Shown here piece after piece: positions 23,570 through 36,174 of a DNA stretch of 64,000 nucleotides. Position 1 is the stretch's first letter, and each line of letters begins with the position of its first letter. The DNA is from Isoperla grammatica. Taxonomy: Eukaryota; Arthropoda; Insecta; Plecoptera; Perlodidae. A model generated the notes under the pieces. That model was not told the origin of the DNA. It saw only the letters and a program-made list of their open reading frames with translations, and did no database searches. The DNA lies in assembly GCA_945910005.1 (NCBI GenBank), contig OX246743.1:2616122-2680121 (forward strand), read 5' to 3'. The translations under genes and the position numbers were made by a program.

Positions 23570-25180
23570 CTTTGCCCCTCTGCCCTTATTTACACGTCCA
23601 CGCCTGTGTCCGTCCGCTGCTTTGCTGAGCCTTGACATGGTTCAACATTCCGCACATTGGACATTGCGCATTAAAGTGAAAAGTTGACACACAAATACAA
23701 AACTTCTCTGACTTCAGTTTAGGAATGTTCGTCATAAAAATGTAGCTTATTTTATGTTTGAGGTTTATCAGCCAAACAATGACTATTTTTAAATTGCATA
23801 AACGAAACATTTGTCAATTTTTCAATATTTTTTTCCTCCATAAACGGGAAATGTGATACAGAAATAGTAACTGTGAAAATAAGAACGGAAAACAGCAGGA
23901 TACCCATAACAGTCAATACACACACACACACACACACTGTTTTCCTGAGCGCAAGAGCCGATTTGGTCGTTTAGGCTGATCCACACAAACATTTAATGTA
24001 CAGGACAGTTGAAACATTAGAAACACATAAACTATCTTTCAAGTAAATGTTTTAGTGTTGAGACATGGTTTTGTTGTCTGTTTACCTACACACGTTGCAG
24101 TAGTTCAGGAACTCTGAAGTAACGTGCTATCTACTTTAATTACTTGCTACTGCAGTAAGTACATATGGTGACTTGCTTGTGAAGAGCGTCTTGCATTGTA
24201 TTGTGTGTCTTTCAAAGTAGATGACATTATTATGGACGAGCTTGTGGTGTATTACGAGGATGGTTTAGGCCCTTTGCACGACCTATATATTGCCGCAATA
24301 TATTGCTGGCGTGTTGAACACATCTCCCACGGCGCGTTTAGATGACTTGCAACAAATTGACATTGCTCAAAGCAAGAAATCTGCTCTACTTTTCAGCAAT
24401 ATTGCTCACAATCGACCAATGGGTGAACAGTCACTTATAAATTTTCTACCAATAAAGCTACAGAACCCTGCAATTGAATGTTAATACTTTGCCCACCAAA
24501 TATTGATATTGCTATAGCAATAAAGAGCGCCTTTGACGACTGAAAGAAACCAAGTCATACTCTAAAAGAAAGAATTATAACCGCCAATATAAAGTAGTAC
24601 ATATTCGGCCACATACTTCCCAAGAAGGTACAAGAGTGTGGGTATATAGAATGAAACTCCTTATTGTTAGGATGCTGTATTTACTATAATACAATAATAC
24701 TAACATTGAGATAGTTAGTGTAACAAACTCAATGTTACTAATGTCCATTTAAAAAGCCGACACGTTGTATATTAGCTCACATTGTTGATAAAGGTTTTGG
24801 TTTTTACTCTCACTTTTTACCTTAAGGTCGGTTTATACACTTTCCTAAGATGTGTGATCTTATTATTCTAACTGTTTTACTAAGGATCGCAACCATTGGC
24901 CGAATTTATAACGCCTCTCATTGGCTGGGCTATGAATTTTATGTATGAATTAACGTTGCTTTCGTTTTCTTAAATCTTAAATTCTAGGAAAGTGTGTAAA
25001 AACGCCATAATGATTTTGGCTTGATATGATTTTGTTAACCCTTAAATCTTAAATGTTTAATAAGTGTGCAACTGCAAACCGACGTTTAATAACATATCAG
25101 CCTACCAGAAACTATCCTACTGTTAAATATATTCAAAGATCTATTGAGAAATATTTCTCTTACAGTTTCCTTCTCATTTC
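23570..25180. other. Intergenic
   Basis: Contains a short CA repeat at 23916-23936. A 64-codon frame at 24290-24484 is clean but has no recognisable family and no ATG at its start. Confidence 0.45.
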
Positions 25181-25199
25181 ATTCATTTTGTGTATTACG

Positions 25200-25400
25200 A
25201 CCTTCAAGGGAGACACCGGTGCTCCCAGGAGGTTTGGGTGCAACCTGGGTCCACCGGGTGGTGTAAAGGTGTAGATAGAGTGAGAGAGGGGAGTCCTATC
25301 GATCGCGGTGCATTGGCTCCTAAGTCAGTTCCGTTCGTATCCCGCCTACCCGGGCAAGCGGGATACAGCTGACTCAGACACCTCAACCTGACCAGGATTC
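25200..25400. other. GC-rich island, unclassified
   Basis: Markedly more GC-rich than its surroundings, with overlapping open frames on both strands and a CCCGCCTACCCGGGCAAGCGGG near-palindrome. It may be a remnant of a mobile element or a lost exon; nothing in it identifies which. Confidence 0.35.
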
Positions 25401-25596
25401 AGAGATGTTATTTTTCGTAACAGTTAAACTCAAACCCCAACCACCAGTAATCACTCTGTGCTTGCAAATGTTTGCTTAGCGTGCGTAAGATATTTGTTGC
25501 CAAATTCTTCAGTCAGTATTGTAGCGTATCTGGGTTTGGCCAATAATACGAAATTTTTCTCTTCTAATGAAACATTAAAAGTAGCTTCAAACTAGA

Positions 25597-25790
25597 ACGA
25601 TGGAGATGGCTCAGTGAGTAACCACGAGGCTATCGAGAGGTCACCGGTTCGATACCGGGCACCGGCAATGCTGACGATGCTGGGATTGTGTCATACTAAC
25701 AGCATTCCTTCCCAACTATTCCAATTTTCACAGACCGAAATTAGTGATCTGATGAGAGGTATGAATTATCCCTGGACAAGGTTCTAATGA
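25597..25790 (+). repeat. SINE-B copy, best head
   Basis: Box A-like TGGCTCAGTGAGTAA and box B-like GGTTCGATACC are 30-40 bp apart, as in tRNA-derived SINEs. The downstream TTCCCAACTATTCC is shared with the 8.87-kb copy. Confidence 0.75.
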
Positions 25791-26439
25791 AATACTGATT
25801 AAAGTTGGTGCCTGAAAGTGGTGGCCATTACAGTCAAAACTATGTGATTCCATCCGAAGGTCAAATCAAGGCTTAAAGGCCATGCCAGGAAAGTCAGACT
25901 GTTTGGGTGACCAGTTGCACAACTTCTTCTGGTTGGTATTAATGTCACATACATCACTTGTCTCTGGCATAATCTATGACGACAATACCCTACAAGATAT
26001 GGCGGGGCCATGGCTTGATAGTAGCGTGCGTAGAAGAAAGTAAATGTCTACTTTATGACACTCCCACAAACCAAATCTCAAAGACGCACTTACGCACACG
26101 CACGCACGTACAGAATGGCTTACTAACTTTTTATCCCCTCCGAGGGCTCCAGAACGCGTCACACTTCAGAACGCCAGCATACATCATCCACTACGCTCGC
26201 ATCAAACCTAACGGAGAATGAAGGACATTGAATCTTATGACCTTGCTCGGGCGATGACGCATAACTCAGAGCAATTCAATAAGGCTGTGATCACGGCTAC
26301 TTGACTCTCAACGGCGGAGTTAGATTTAATTTTGGGCGCGGGTAATTCAATAAATGTTAGTTTACTGAAACGAATGTCCCATGCATTGTGTTTAGTGTTG
26401 CACTTAGAGCTTTATTGTATGGGTAGTTTCCGTCTTACG

Positions 26440-26640
26440 TATATTATATCTCTTCTTCCCTTGAGGAGCTAAAGCCGGCGCAGTTTGCCGAGGTCGATTA
26501 AGCGTTGGTATAGTAAACCGCGGTCTCTGCGTTCCAGGTTCGAATCCTGGCTCGGGCATGGATGTCATGTGGCGTTTTTTCATCCTCATAATCACCCTCC
26601 CATCGTCTCGATTAGCATCGTTGCAAAAATATGGGACGTA
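26440..26640 (+). repeat. tRNA-derived SINE related to SINE-A
   Basis: Box B GGTTCGAATCCTGGCTCGG is followed by CATCGTCTCGATTAGCATCG. In the 38.7-kb copy that second word appears in the opposite orientation relative to box B, so one copy has an inverted body or a composite origin. The minus strand reads PEPGFEPGT, the familiar false peptide of tRNA-like SINEs. Confidence 0.65.
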
Positions 26641-27620
26641 AAACTTTAAATTTCATCATCATTGAGGAGCTAAATAGACCTACTGTACACAGAGTTTGTG
26701 AACAAACGTTATAATATCAAAACACATTTTGTATCATGGAATTGATCCCTATGAAGTAACTGCTTTTTAGGAAGCACCGGTTCGCATGGATTTTCATTTT
26801 ACAGAAGAAAGAAAACATCCATAAAGCAGTTCCATAGCAATAAGTGATCCCAGGTAAGGGACAACTGTGCATCGAGGCTTTAGTGTGCTTTGCATAAGTA
26901 GGTACCTGATTCATTTCCAAGCTCAAACCTAAGTCACGGCCAATCAGCGCGCATAACTCTCACTCACAACCAATGAAAGACGCCGCTGTAAGTTTCGAAG
27001 CTTAATCATAGTCAATAGTAAGTTGTGTGCACCCGCTCTACAAATGTGTGAAACAGCGCCAGGAATATGTTGATGTTCTTGGAATTAGTGTGCGTGAGTA
27101 AGGATGTGATGTCGGTGAGACTAGTATAGCCAACCATACGAGTATGCCTCGCTGTTTAATGTCAATTTAATCCCATGCCGCTTCACTAGGTTGAGATTAT
27201 ATCAGTAGAGCGGCGCACTAATGTATTCGATCACAGTGTTAAGGAGAGCGTGTGTGATTGGCTCGATTATCGGCCGCTCAATTAAATGTTGGTATTGCAG
27301 GTTGTGTGTTGTACCGACATCAGATCCTTGTCTACCGACCAACCCACTCAACCGGTTCGAGCCGGTCCAGCTATGTTCGTATTTGACATTTTCAGAGAAA
27401 AATAGACCTACTGTTATGCTTACCTGCCTTGAATGCCAATAATGCACCTCCATTCTCACGCAAGTACAAACGTAATCGAACCTGCTACGATGTTGACAGT
27501 TCACAGTTCGCACCCACAAGATGATTATACAGTTAATAAAAGAATGGCAGACACACTTGCAATAATTATTATTAAAGTTTTGTGTTTCACACAATGACCT
27601 GTATGTATTGTTTAATTCCT
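26641..27620. other. Intergenic
   Basis: GGCCAATCAGCGCGCATAAC near 26940 resembles an internal part of the TIR element at 53.6-54.2 kb. The 130-codon minus-strand frame at 27202-27594 has no recognisable feature. Confidence 0.45.
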
Positions 27621-27624
27621 AAGG

Positions 27625-27807
27625 TCCGAATTCACCAAACTTTTTAATTGGCCGATTTACTAATCCTGGATTGGTTATCATGGTTTCAACACGGTTTCAA
27701 CAAAGATTACATAATACAAAATGCATGGTGGCTTCTACTGGGCGCCATTTTTGATCTCCGATTAACAGAAAATTGCCGGATTTAAGTTTCGTGAAACCGG
27801 CCCTAAG
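27625..27807. mobile_element. MITE copy (family also at 1.47 kb)
   Basis: Imperfect inverted termini (GGTCCGAATTCACCAAACTT and GTGAAACCGGCCC) and the shared internal block GGGCGCCATTTTTGATCTCC. A duplicated GGTTTCAACA near 27685 makes it longer than the other copy. Confidence 0.7.
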
Positions 27808-28195
27808 TGTCGCAGTTTACCAGTCACTCTCCGGCACCTGTCGATTGTTTGTCGTATGGGCTGATACAAGGGCACGCTGTTTCAACTATAATCAACAGAT
27901 TCCTGGCGTTCCTTCACACATTCGTAAAGGCTGTCTTCCGCTTAGCATAGTGCACAAGCCTCATTAGCGGCCTTTACACGTACACTCTTGCGCGCACGCT
28001 TGCGTGTCGCGTTCCTTCGCGAAGGAAAGACCGCGCGCAACACGCCGCGCAAGAGTGTGGTGTCTAAAACTGCATCACACTCTTGAGCGCACGCTCCGCA
28101 GGGAAACGAAAGCGCGCGTTCAAGAGTGTGCGTGTAAATGCCAATCCCTTCGTCTTTACCACACTTTTGCGTGGCGCGTGGAGTGTTCGGAGTGT

Positions 28196-28345
28196 TCAGA
28201 TGATGTACGACGTTCTTTCCCTTGCAAGCTTGCTTTTACACGGACAGTTTTACCTGCACTCTTGCGCGCGCGCAACCCTCAGATGATTCGCGACGTTCTT
28301 TCCCTTGCAAGGCATTTGCTTTTACACGGACAGTTTTACCTGCAG
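28196..28345 (+). repeat. Duplicated block in left end of giant foldback
   Basis: TACACGGACAGTTTTACCTGCA and the preceding CGACGTTCTTTCCCTTGCAA occur twice about 81-85 bp apart, separated by CTCTTGCGCGCGCGCAACC. The right end lacks this block. Confidence 0.85.
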
Positions 28346-29299
28346 CAAATAGTGGAAGATTATCGACTCGGATTTGAAATTTTGATACATTTGTTCTACA
28401 ACAAGCTACAAATTTCAGAATACGTTCATAACACTATGACACATTTATGATGCAAAGTTAACCAAAATTAGTTCACCGGAAGTTGGTCAAAAAAAATGTC
28501 AAAGTCAAATATTTGAAAATAAAATAAAAATTGAAATCTCTCAATATTAAATTCCATTTTGAGCTTACAAAGTTGGGTGTGGTATAAAAAGTCGTGTATT
28601 TGTATTGCCTTTTAGCATAGTTTGGAAAAATGTGGTATTTTTGCATTTTGACAGTCGTTAAACAATAAAAATAGACCAAAATATCCACACAAAAGTATTT
28701 ACCGCACTTTAGTCACATAAAAATGATAGAAGTTATTAATATAAAACAAATATGTTTACACGATTGTATAGGCTGAAGAACTAGCTAAAACTTTGTCACT
28801 GGTCAAACTTCGAGACGTGAACTTCATAGCATCGTTTTTCTTATTTCCCTAGTCGCGGTGCGCCGCCCGTGGTCGCTCCCGCGCGCTAACCGGCCATAAG
28901 GCCCGTGCTATTCCCGCCCGAGGCGAGCGTGTTTGATTAGACTTTACCACAAAATGTGTACAAAACACTTCTTTAGAAAGTTATATAGTTGAAAACTTTA
29001 TTTTATTGAAGTTGTACTTTTGTGATATACATTTGTATCTAAAAAATCATAAAGAGGCATACATATTTCTATCCAGGCTTCAAATTACAAACAAATAAAA
29101 TATTGTCATTGCATTTTTCCATTCTACTAAATTAGAGAGTACATTTTTCAGAATAACACAAATTTATTGAGCATTTAAAAACATAATTTTAGTCAGAAAA
29201 GTAAAATGTATCACTTTATTATGGCTAAAAAACATTTCATCACATCATGGTTAGATAACCAATCACAAATTATGGAACTTAAAAGTTTTGATTAATTAT

Positions 29300-31850
29300 C
29301 AGGCCTATATTCGAAATTCAATTTTACAAAAATAATTGGTTTGAAATTGACCTTCTTCCTGTTTGAATTTCTTGAAGCCACGCAAATTAAGGTCCTGCAG
29401 ATAAAACTTTGTACGTGAGTGGAGATCATAAGAATGGTTTGTGCAACACATTGAACACCAATCGCATTGCTGCTGCCACTTCGTTGAACAGCAGTCAGAA
29501 AGAAGCAGACACCCGGATGATTTTACACTGACCTAGACGAGCGCAATAAATCTTAAGATCTGATTGGACGTATTGTCGAGCAAACTCCAGATAAAAATAG
29601 CAAATATAAATTGTAATTAGATGTAGCTATTGTAGTTTTATTTTTCACTTATCAGCATACTCATAAGCATATTTTTATTTTATAGACACGGATGTGATGA
29701 TACTGCTTTTGTATTAGGCCCTACTTATGCAAACTAACGAGTGCACAAGGTATATGGAATACTTCAAATAGGAACACAAATCGGAACACCCATGTGCATT
29801 ATGCAGTTGCTTGCCCCCAGCACATGCGCTATCCGGGTGTGACACTGTCTCCTCGTCGTTTGGTATAGGGAAATAAGAAGTATTCCGTCAAATATGTGAA
29901 TGTATTTCGAGCGAGGAACTTGTTTCACTCGGAGTTTTTCACGAAGGAGGAAACGAAAACGAGTTGGGGGTAGCTCGAAATTTTGCATCCAAAGTTTACG
30001 ATTCATCGGGTACATTTAAAAAAATACCAGTATTCACTAAACGAATTAAGATGTCATATGTATATCAAGAAGACGACATCAGTTGCATCAGTTTCAAACC
30101 TTCCCCCTTGTAAGGGATCCTTAATTCTACACGTATGAAACGCAGTTTGCCACTGCAACATGCTTCGCAAACCCAAAACTATGTTCGTGTTAAGTTTTTC
30201 AAGGTACACAAATATTGTCCGTACGAAAATTATATTTTAAAATAGTTTGCTTATACGTAATAAAACGCAAAACTTTATTTCACTCGATTAGCCACTGTCA
30301 AAATACCACAACTAATTTAAATAAAAATATAACTCTACCATATGTGATGAAACGTGCCCTACAAAAATAAATCACATACCTTGGTTCTACAATATACAAT
30401 GCAATCCCAGAGAAGATAATACAATATTATAATGAACATACATTTAAAATAGCTTTACATTCATGGTTGTTGCACTTGCATATACATTGAAAACGAAAAT
30501 GTAAGATCATAGAAATAAAAGCAGTAAATAGAAAATACAACAAAGACAAATATGAACATTCAATACCGCAAATTCTCTTGCTACGTGCTTAAATTAACTT
30601 GCTAGTATTCCTGTTTCTTTGTTATCAGTATTCTAAATACGTGAAACGATTTATTATAATGACAAACTGGTAAATATATAGGCGTAGTACGCCTCTGAAA
30701 TTATCTCATGTATAGTTTAAATAGTTGAGCTGCATGTTGGTTTAGTAGCATTTTTGTTTGAAGTACCTAGTAGTAGTAGTTTAGATTTACGTAGTAATTT
30801 TACGTACTAATTGAACTTATTTTATGTACGAACTTTAACTATACCTTATAATATTATGTAGAGAACGTGCTCAGTGAAGACTGACTGAAGTGTCTGTACG
30901 GTGTCAGTCGTTCACCCAAGAAATATTGTTCTTGTATACTGTACTATGTATTGAACCTCAATAAATTGAAAATCGAACATCTGGACTTCAGCTCACAAAC
31001 ACAACCCTGATATTGACGGAAGTTGCATTTCATTTTATGGCGACATTATACTTATTATCTAGCTGTAGACACTATAGGCAGGAAGAAAAAATACACAAGC
31101 CAAATATCACGGGATTGTTTTCTTCAGGCCCTTTAGAAAGCGGGTGGGAGAAAAATGCCATTTGTTTCCTAACTCAAGTTTTTTTTGCGCACTTGAGATG
31201 CTGAACTACTTTTTTGTTCATGCAAATCTAAGAAAGGTTGTAGTAATTCAACCCTCTGTCCTTGTATGAAGAGTGGAATAGGGTGTTCTGAAGTGTGCCG
31301 ATGTGCCAAGGATTGTTATAATATACGCAATCACACTGAAGAACGGATGGTATTGAGCATTAAGCATAAAAACAGTACAAAAATGTAAATAGGTTCTATC
31401 TTACAAAATACCGGTATTCTTTGGTATTTTCAGTTGTGTACACAAGAACTACGGTGTTTATTCATCCTGTTGTAAATACTTAGTACTTAGTACAAATACG
31501 TAGTACATTACGAAGCTAGCAATGCCAAAATTGATCATACATTACTTTATTCATAAATTCCTACAAAAAATACTAATTGGATTATTACAACTGAATATTG
31601 ATGTAGCTTTATGCAGTCAGAAAACTTAGAGATACCAGGAATATTAAATTTTCTAAATATGTTTGACACCGTATTTCCTGTTAATAGGGCATGTTGCGCA
31701 AACGTTCTATAAACAATGTTTTATGCGTGCATTCTTTACGAATGTTTTTAAAAATAACGCACTGATAATTGATGGTCGCTCCAGGAAATCAATTTAAAGT
31801 TTTACCCCATTATTTTTGTCATATTTGATTCCGAATATACTACTTAAAGC
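29300..31850. other. Core of the giant foldback, non-coding
   Basis: AT-rich with no open frame above 83 codons and no transposase signature. CAATAAATTGAAAATCGAAC near 30958 looks like a polyadenylation-type context, which could be the end of a captured transcript. Confidence 0.5.
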
Positions 31851-33076
31851 GAATTAATCAAAAATGTAAGTTCCGCAATTTGTGATTGGTTATCCAACCA
31901 TGATGTGATGAAATGTTTTTTAGCCATAATGAAGTGATACATTTTACTTTTCTGACTAAAATTATGTTATCAAATGCTCAATATATTTGTGGTATTCTGA
32001 AAAATGTACTCTCTAATTTAGTAGAATGGAAAAATGCAATGACAATATTTTATTTGTTTGTAATTTGAAGCCTGGATAGAAATATGTATGCCTCTTTATG
32101 ATTTTTTAGATACAAATGTATATCACAAAAGTACAACTTCAATAAAATAAAGTTTTCAACTATATAACTTTCTAAAGAAGTGTTTTGTACACATTTTGTG
32201 GTAAAGTCTAATCAAACACGCTCGCCTCGGGCGGGAATAGCACGGGCCTTATGGCCGGTTAGCGCGCGGGAGCTACCACGGGCGGCGCACCGCGACTAGG
32301 GAAATAAGAAAAACGATGCTATGAAGTTCAAGTCTCGAAGTTTGACTAGTGACAAAGTTTTAGCTAGTTCTTCAACCTATACAATCGTGTAAACATATTT
32401 GTTTTATATTAATAACTTCTATCATTTTTATGTGACTAAAGTGCGGTAAATACTTTTGTGTGGATATTTTGGTCTATTTTTATTGTTTAATTAACGACTA
32501 TCAAAATGCAAAAATACCAAATTTTTCCAAATGATGCTAATAAACAGTACAAATACACGACTTTTTATACCACACCCAACTTTGTAAGCTCAAAATGGAA
32601 TTTGATATTGAGAGATTTCGATTTTTATTTTATTTTCAAATATTTGACTTTGACATTTTTTTTTACCAACTTCCGGTGAATTAATTTTGGTTAACTTTGC
32701 ATCATAAATGTGTCATAGTGTTACAAACATATTCTGAAATTTGTAGCTTGTTGTAGAACAAATGTAACAAACTTCGCCATTTGAAGAGCTAGCCGTTTGA
32801 TAATCTTCTACTAAAAGAACGCGCGACAACGAATCCCGCGCGCAAGAGTGTACGTGTAAAGGCCGCTATTACTCACATCAGCTTTGTTGGGAATTTTGTG
32901 GTAACCAACATCGAGTAGGCCTACCCATGCAATGGATCTGTTTCAAGGAAATGGAAGGAATTAGAGAGGTGCTATTAGACTCGCCTATTTCGTAAGCATG
33001 TACATGTGTTGGGTTAACTTTAGGTATAGGCTTGATCGAATACACACAATTATTGCAGGACTTGAAACAGTTTTCC

Positions 33077-33355
33077 AATCAATGATATTCAGCAGCTATA
33101 GTAGGCTAGATCACCAGTCCCCCAACCTTTCACTCAGTAGCGAGCGTAGCGATCTGAAGCCATTTTGAAATGGGCAATTTACATGCTAATTTGGACCTTT
33201 CAGTACTGCTAGCGCTGCGATCGGCAGAAAGTCACACTAGAGACTCCTATTCCTGCCTGTGTTATTTGCCCATTTCAAGATGGCTTCTAGTTGACACGCT
33301 TGTGGTTGCTAGGCTGCGCATCTAGCCAACTATAGCTGTTGAATATCATTGATTC
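33077..33355. mobile_element. 275-bp TIR element
   Basis: CAATGATATTCAGCAGCTAT at the left mirrors ATAGCTGTTGAATATCATTG at the right, and an inner pair CCATTTTGAAATGGGCAA / TTGCCCATTTCAAGATGG continues inward. TTCCAAT occurs at both outer edges, suggesting a 7-8 bp target duplication. Confidence 0.8.
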
Positions 33356-34390
33356 CAATATGTGGAAAGATAGGTGTTACTACTTATAGTAATGTAGTTG
33401 TTGTAATGATGATTCTCATTGGATATGAAACATTGCAGGCGATGATGGAATAATGTTGTGTATGTTCTTATATGTATTAGAACAGGTAGCCCGCATTTCA
33501 CTAAATCACTGGTGAATTCATTAAAGAATCGTTATTAATTAGTTAACTTCATCCATAATAACGGGAAGTTTTAAATATTTAACACTGTTTCTATATATTG
33601 TGTCGTGTTTTCAAGATATAATTCTTACAAACGTAGTTTTGCGTTAACGTTAGTATATATACCAATACCTAATATTTCTATTGCAGTTACATTAGTCATG
33701 CTAGGACAACTGAGGAATTAAGAATATTTGTGAATCCAACCCCAGATATCCGACGTCTACAAGCACAACTATACTGTCATTGTCCCTGTTGATTTTCTTC
33801 AGTGACATTTGGCATCATAGTAATAATGTTACGCAAGTGTTGGTGATTATAACAGTGATAACACACTCGAACGTACAGCAGCAACGTTTCACGATCTCAT
33901 TGTGCAGTGTTGCCCAACTTCTCGCCACTTGCCCGCATTTCCTTTCACTGTCGTAAATTCACGTGAGAGAAGCCAGGTGTTGGCTTGTAGGTGTCCCGGG
34001 GGGGCGCGGCCTGAAATATGCGTGGGGACGGCCGTACCTCAGCAGACACGATATTGTTTCCAGCGAGTTTTGGTTTATTGTCATTTAAAGGAGATCCTAC
34101 ACGAGCCATCTTTATTGCCGGCAACAGCAATGTTTGTGTAACGAACTTCAATGACATGTTCGCCCACTGGGCGACTGTGAGCAATATTGCTCAAAAGTGG
34201 AGCAATAGCAAGCGATTCTAAGGGACATCATCATAAAATCGAATTGTGTAATTCACTTTTCAGTTCAAGAAATGAAATGAAATAAAATATTACATTTCTA
34301 TTTCCAATAAAAAGAGTACCGATAAATATCATAAATCTGATACCTTTTGGCTGTCGTATTTATTGCCTCATCATCTCATCTGCTCTGTAC
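33356..34390. other. Intergenic; possible unassigned ORF 34018-34221
   Basis: An ATG-started 67-codon frame at 34018-34221 on + lies in GC-richer DNA, opposed by a 79-codon minus-strand frame. No domain is recognisable in either, and the absence of splice context leaves them doubtful. Confidence 0.35.
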
Positions 34391-34391
34391 T

Positions 34392-34410
34392 GGGGGGGGG
34401 GGGGGGGGGG
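34392..34410 (+). repeat. Poly-G tract (19)
   Basis: Uninterrupted G run after CTGTACT. Confidence 0.95.
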
Positions 34411-34795
34411 AGGGCGAACATAAAGCAGCTCACGGTTAATTGACTGATTGTTGTTTCAACGAAAACCCTGGACCGAAACTAGAACAAGTCGAGAGAAAAA
34501 TGCGAAACCGCAAACAAAAATAATTGGTCATTTCCTTCAGTTTAATAGATATTTCAAAATAAAATCAAACCGACTAAAATGCATTCACGTGAGAATCTCA
34601 ACAGACAGGATTTAAACGATATTATGGTACTTGAAAGCTGGCAAGTAAAAAGATTAAAATAATATTATAGCACTTACATAAGAGTTGCACTTACTGTTTG
34701 CAGCGCTAATAAGCAATTGTCTGTGACGGAATGGGGAGGAGCCAATGAAAACATGTGCTAATATGTTATTTCTTATTTGAAACAACGGGACTCAC

Positions 34796-35182
34796 AAATT
34801 GAAATAAGAGTTGCAATAGTGAAATAGCAGTAAGGTTTAAGCTGATTGGAACATGCAATAACAATGCTGTGGTTCACAACTGTCACAGTGGATTGAAATA
34901 GTCATAAGAAATGAATCAATTCCATTTCTTATTTCAACTTCCCATGATGCACCTTATGACGAACCAATCAGAACGTAGAAGAGCCATATGAGATGGTCAA
35001 CTATGGAAATCAAAACAAAAACAGTGGTACTGGATATTTTGATGCTGTTGTAGTCAATGATAGTAAGTCACAATTAAGGCACCGCTTTGACTACTGAAAT
35101 AAGCAACTAGTCGTCGGTTGTGAACCAGTTGCTTGTTATTTCATTATTTCACTGTTTCTTATTGCAAGTCTTATTTCAATTA
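34796..35182. mobile_element. 387-bp TIR element
   Basis: AATTGAAATAAGAGTTGCAA at the left pairs with TTGCAAGTCTTATTTCAATT at the right (one to two mismatches), followed inward by a GTGAAATA / TATTTCAC pair. No coding capacity. Confidence 0.75.
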
Positions 35183-35373
35183 ATAGGTTCGTTCTTTTTA
35201 GAATGTGTTCATACACTTTAATAAATTATTTTGAATTAGCCAGTTTGCTAATCGTTAATGTGTTTTCTATGCCTGTATTTTATCATTGGGTTGTGGGGGC
35301 CAGACAAACCTGAGAATCCTCAAGAAGAAAAGTGTCAACGTTTATATGAACACGAAAAACAAACATCCCAACT

Positions 35374-35522
35374 CCCAAGACTACCTTACACATGCTTTCG
35401 TCACAGGCGACTGGTTCGTAGCCATCAGCGATCGGTATTAGCGCTGGTGTGTCTCGGGCGGTTCGCCGGTTGGCTACGACTGCGCCGGATGTGACGAAAG
35501 CAGGTGTAAAGTAATCTTGGGT
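35374..35522. mobile_element. 149-bp TIR element
   Basis: CCCAAGACTACCTTACACAT...GCTTTCGTCACA is matched by TGTGACGAAAGC...GTAATCTTGGG. The centre (GCGATCGGTATTAGCGCTGG) is GC-rich. Confidence 0.8.
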
Positions 35523-35822
35523 CCACTATATAGGAGGCCCCACACAATGAACTGGGACACAAATATGATCTAAGCTAAACAAATAATCTGACAACACATC
35601 ACACGGCAAACCCTACAAGTATTGTATTAAAACAAATGTAGATATCGCTGTTAAATATATTATTATTTCATAGTTTTTAAATAACAGATTAGTTAGCGTT
35701 GTTGAGGGTTCTATTTGTGTTTACGACATCGGTCATGACGGCTCGTTGGGCTCTTGTTTAGAGCACAGAAGCTTGACAACAGCTCTAGAACAGTGACGTG
35801 GCGAGATATGCTTGGACCAGAT

Positions 35823-36135
35823 AAATAAATAAATAAATTAATAAATTCACATTTAGAGTCTACCCACTCAGTAACTAAACTGATTTGCAGTGGGGGACTT
35901 TAATTTAAAGTGACTAAACCAACCCTGTAGGCTTCGAACACCATCGACGAGTGAGCGATAAGTCAATCAAAGATCGATATTTCAAATACGAAACATATGA
36001 ATCAGTGATTGGACAGTGCGAACACCTGCGGACAAATGTCAGAATCAACAAGGCCGATTCAGAACAACTTTGAATTTTTTAGTGCTTCGTTGCTAGGACG
36101 GCTCCAAAGTCACCGTTTACTTATTCCTAAGCCAA
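35823..36135 (-). repeat. SINE-A copy, head-truncated
   Basis: Read on the minus strand it runs GGAATAAGTAAACGGTGACT, TAGGCAACGAAGCAC-like words, ATTTGTCCGCAGGTGTTCGC, GAAATATCGATCTTTGATTG and GTGGGTAGACTCTAAATGTG, then a TTTA-rich tail. The tRNA-like head is missing. Confidence 0.88.
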
Positions 36136-36174
36136 TTAATTAATACATAATGAATTAATAATAAATGAATTTCC

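Larger units (their letters stand above)
27966..32867. mobile_element. Giant 4.9-kb foldback element
   Basis: The termini AGCGGCCTTTACACGTACAC and its exact complement lie at 27966 and 32867, flanked by ATT on both sides (27963-27965, 32868-32870), a candidate 3-bp target duplication. Long arms, about 28346-29299 and 31851-32770, are reverse complements at roughly 95% by eye. Both include the GC-rich block CGGGCGGGAATAGCACGGGC (read on the right arm). Between them is about 2.5 kb of AT-rich DNA with no transposase. The left end carries about 350 bp more than the right, built from CACTCTTGCGCG-type words and a duplicated GACGTTCTTTCCCTTGCAAG block (28210, 28291). Confidence 0.9.

Noticed and set aside
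23341..23687. Proline- or glycine-rich frames on both strands
   Set aside because: Chance readings through poly-C and C-rich tracts; mirrored Pro and Gly runs on opposite strands show low-complexity origin.
26404..26595. Small protein containing PEPGFEPGT
   Set aside because: Minus-strand reading of a tRNA-like SINE box B; similar false peptides occur at 38565-38783 and 58281-58541.
28004..28450. 148-codon Arg/Leu-rich frame
   Set aside because: Lies across the subterminal repeats of the giant foldback; the duplicated block explains its repeated peptide, and the right arm does not preserve it.
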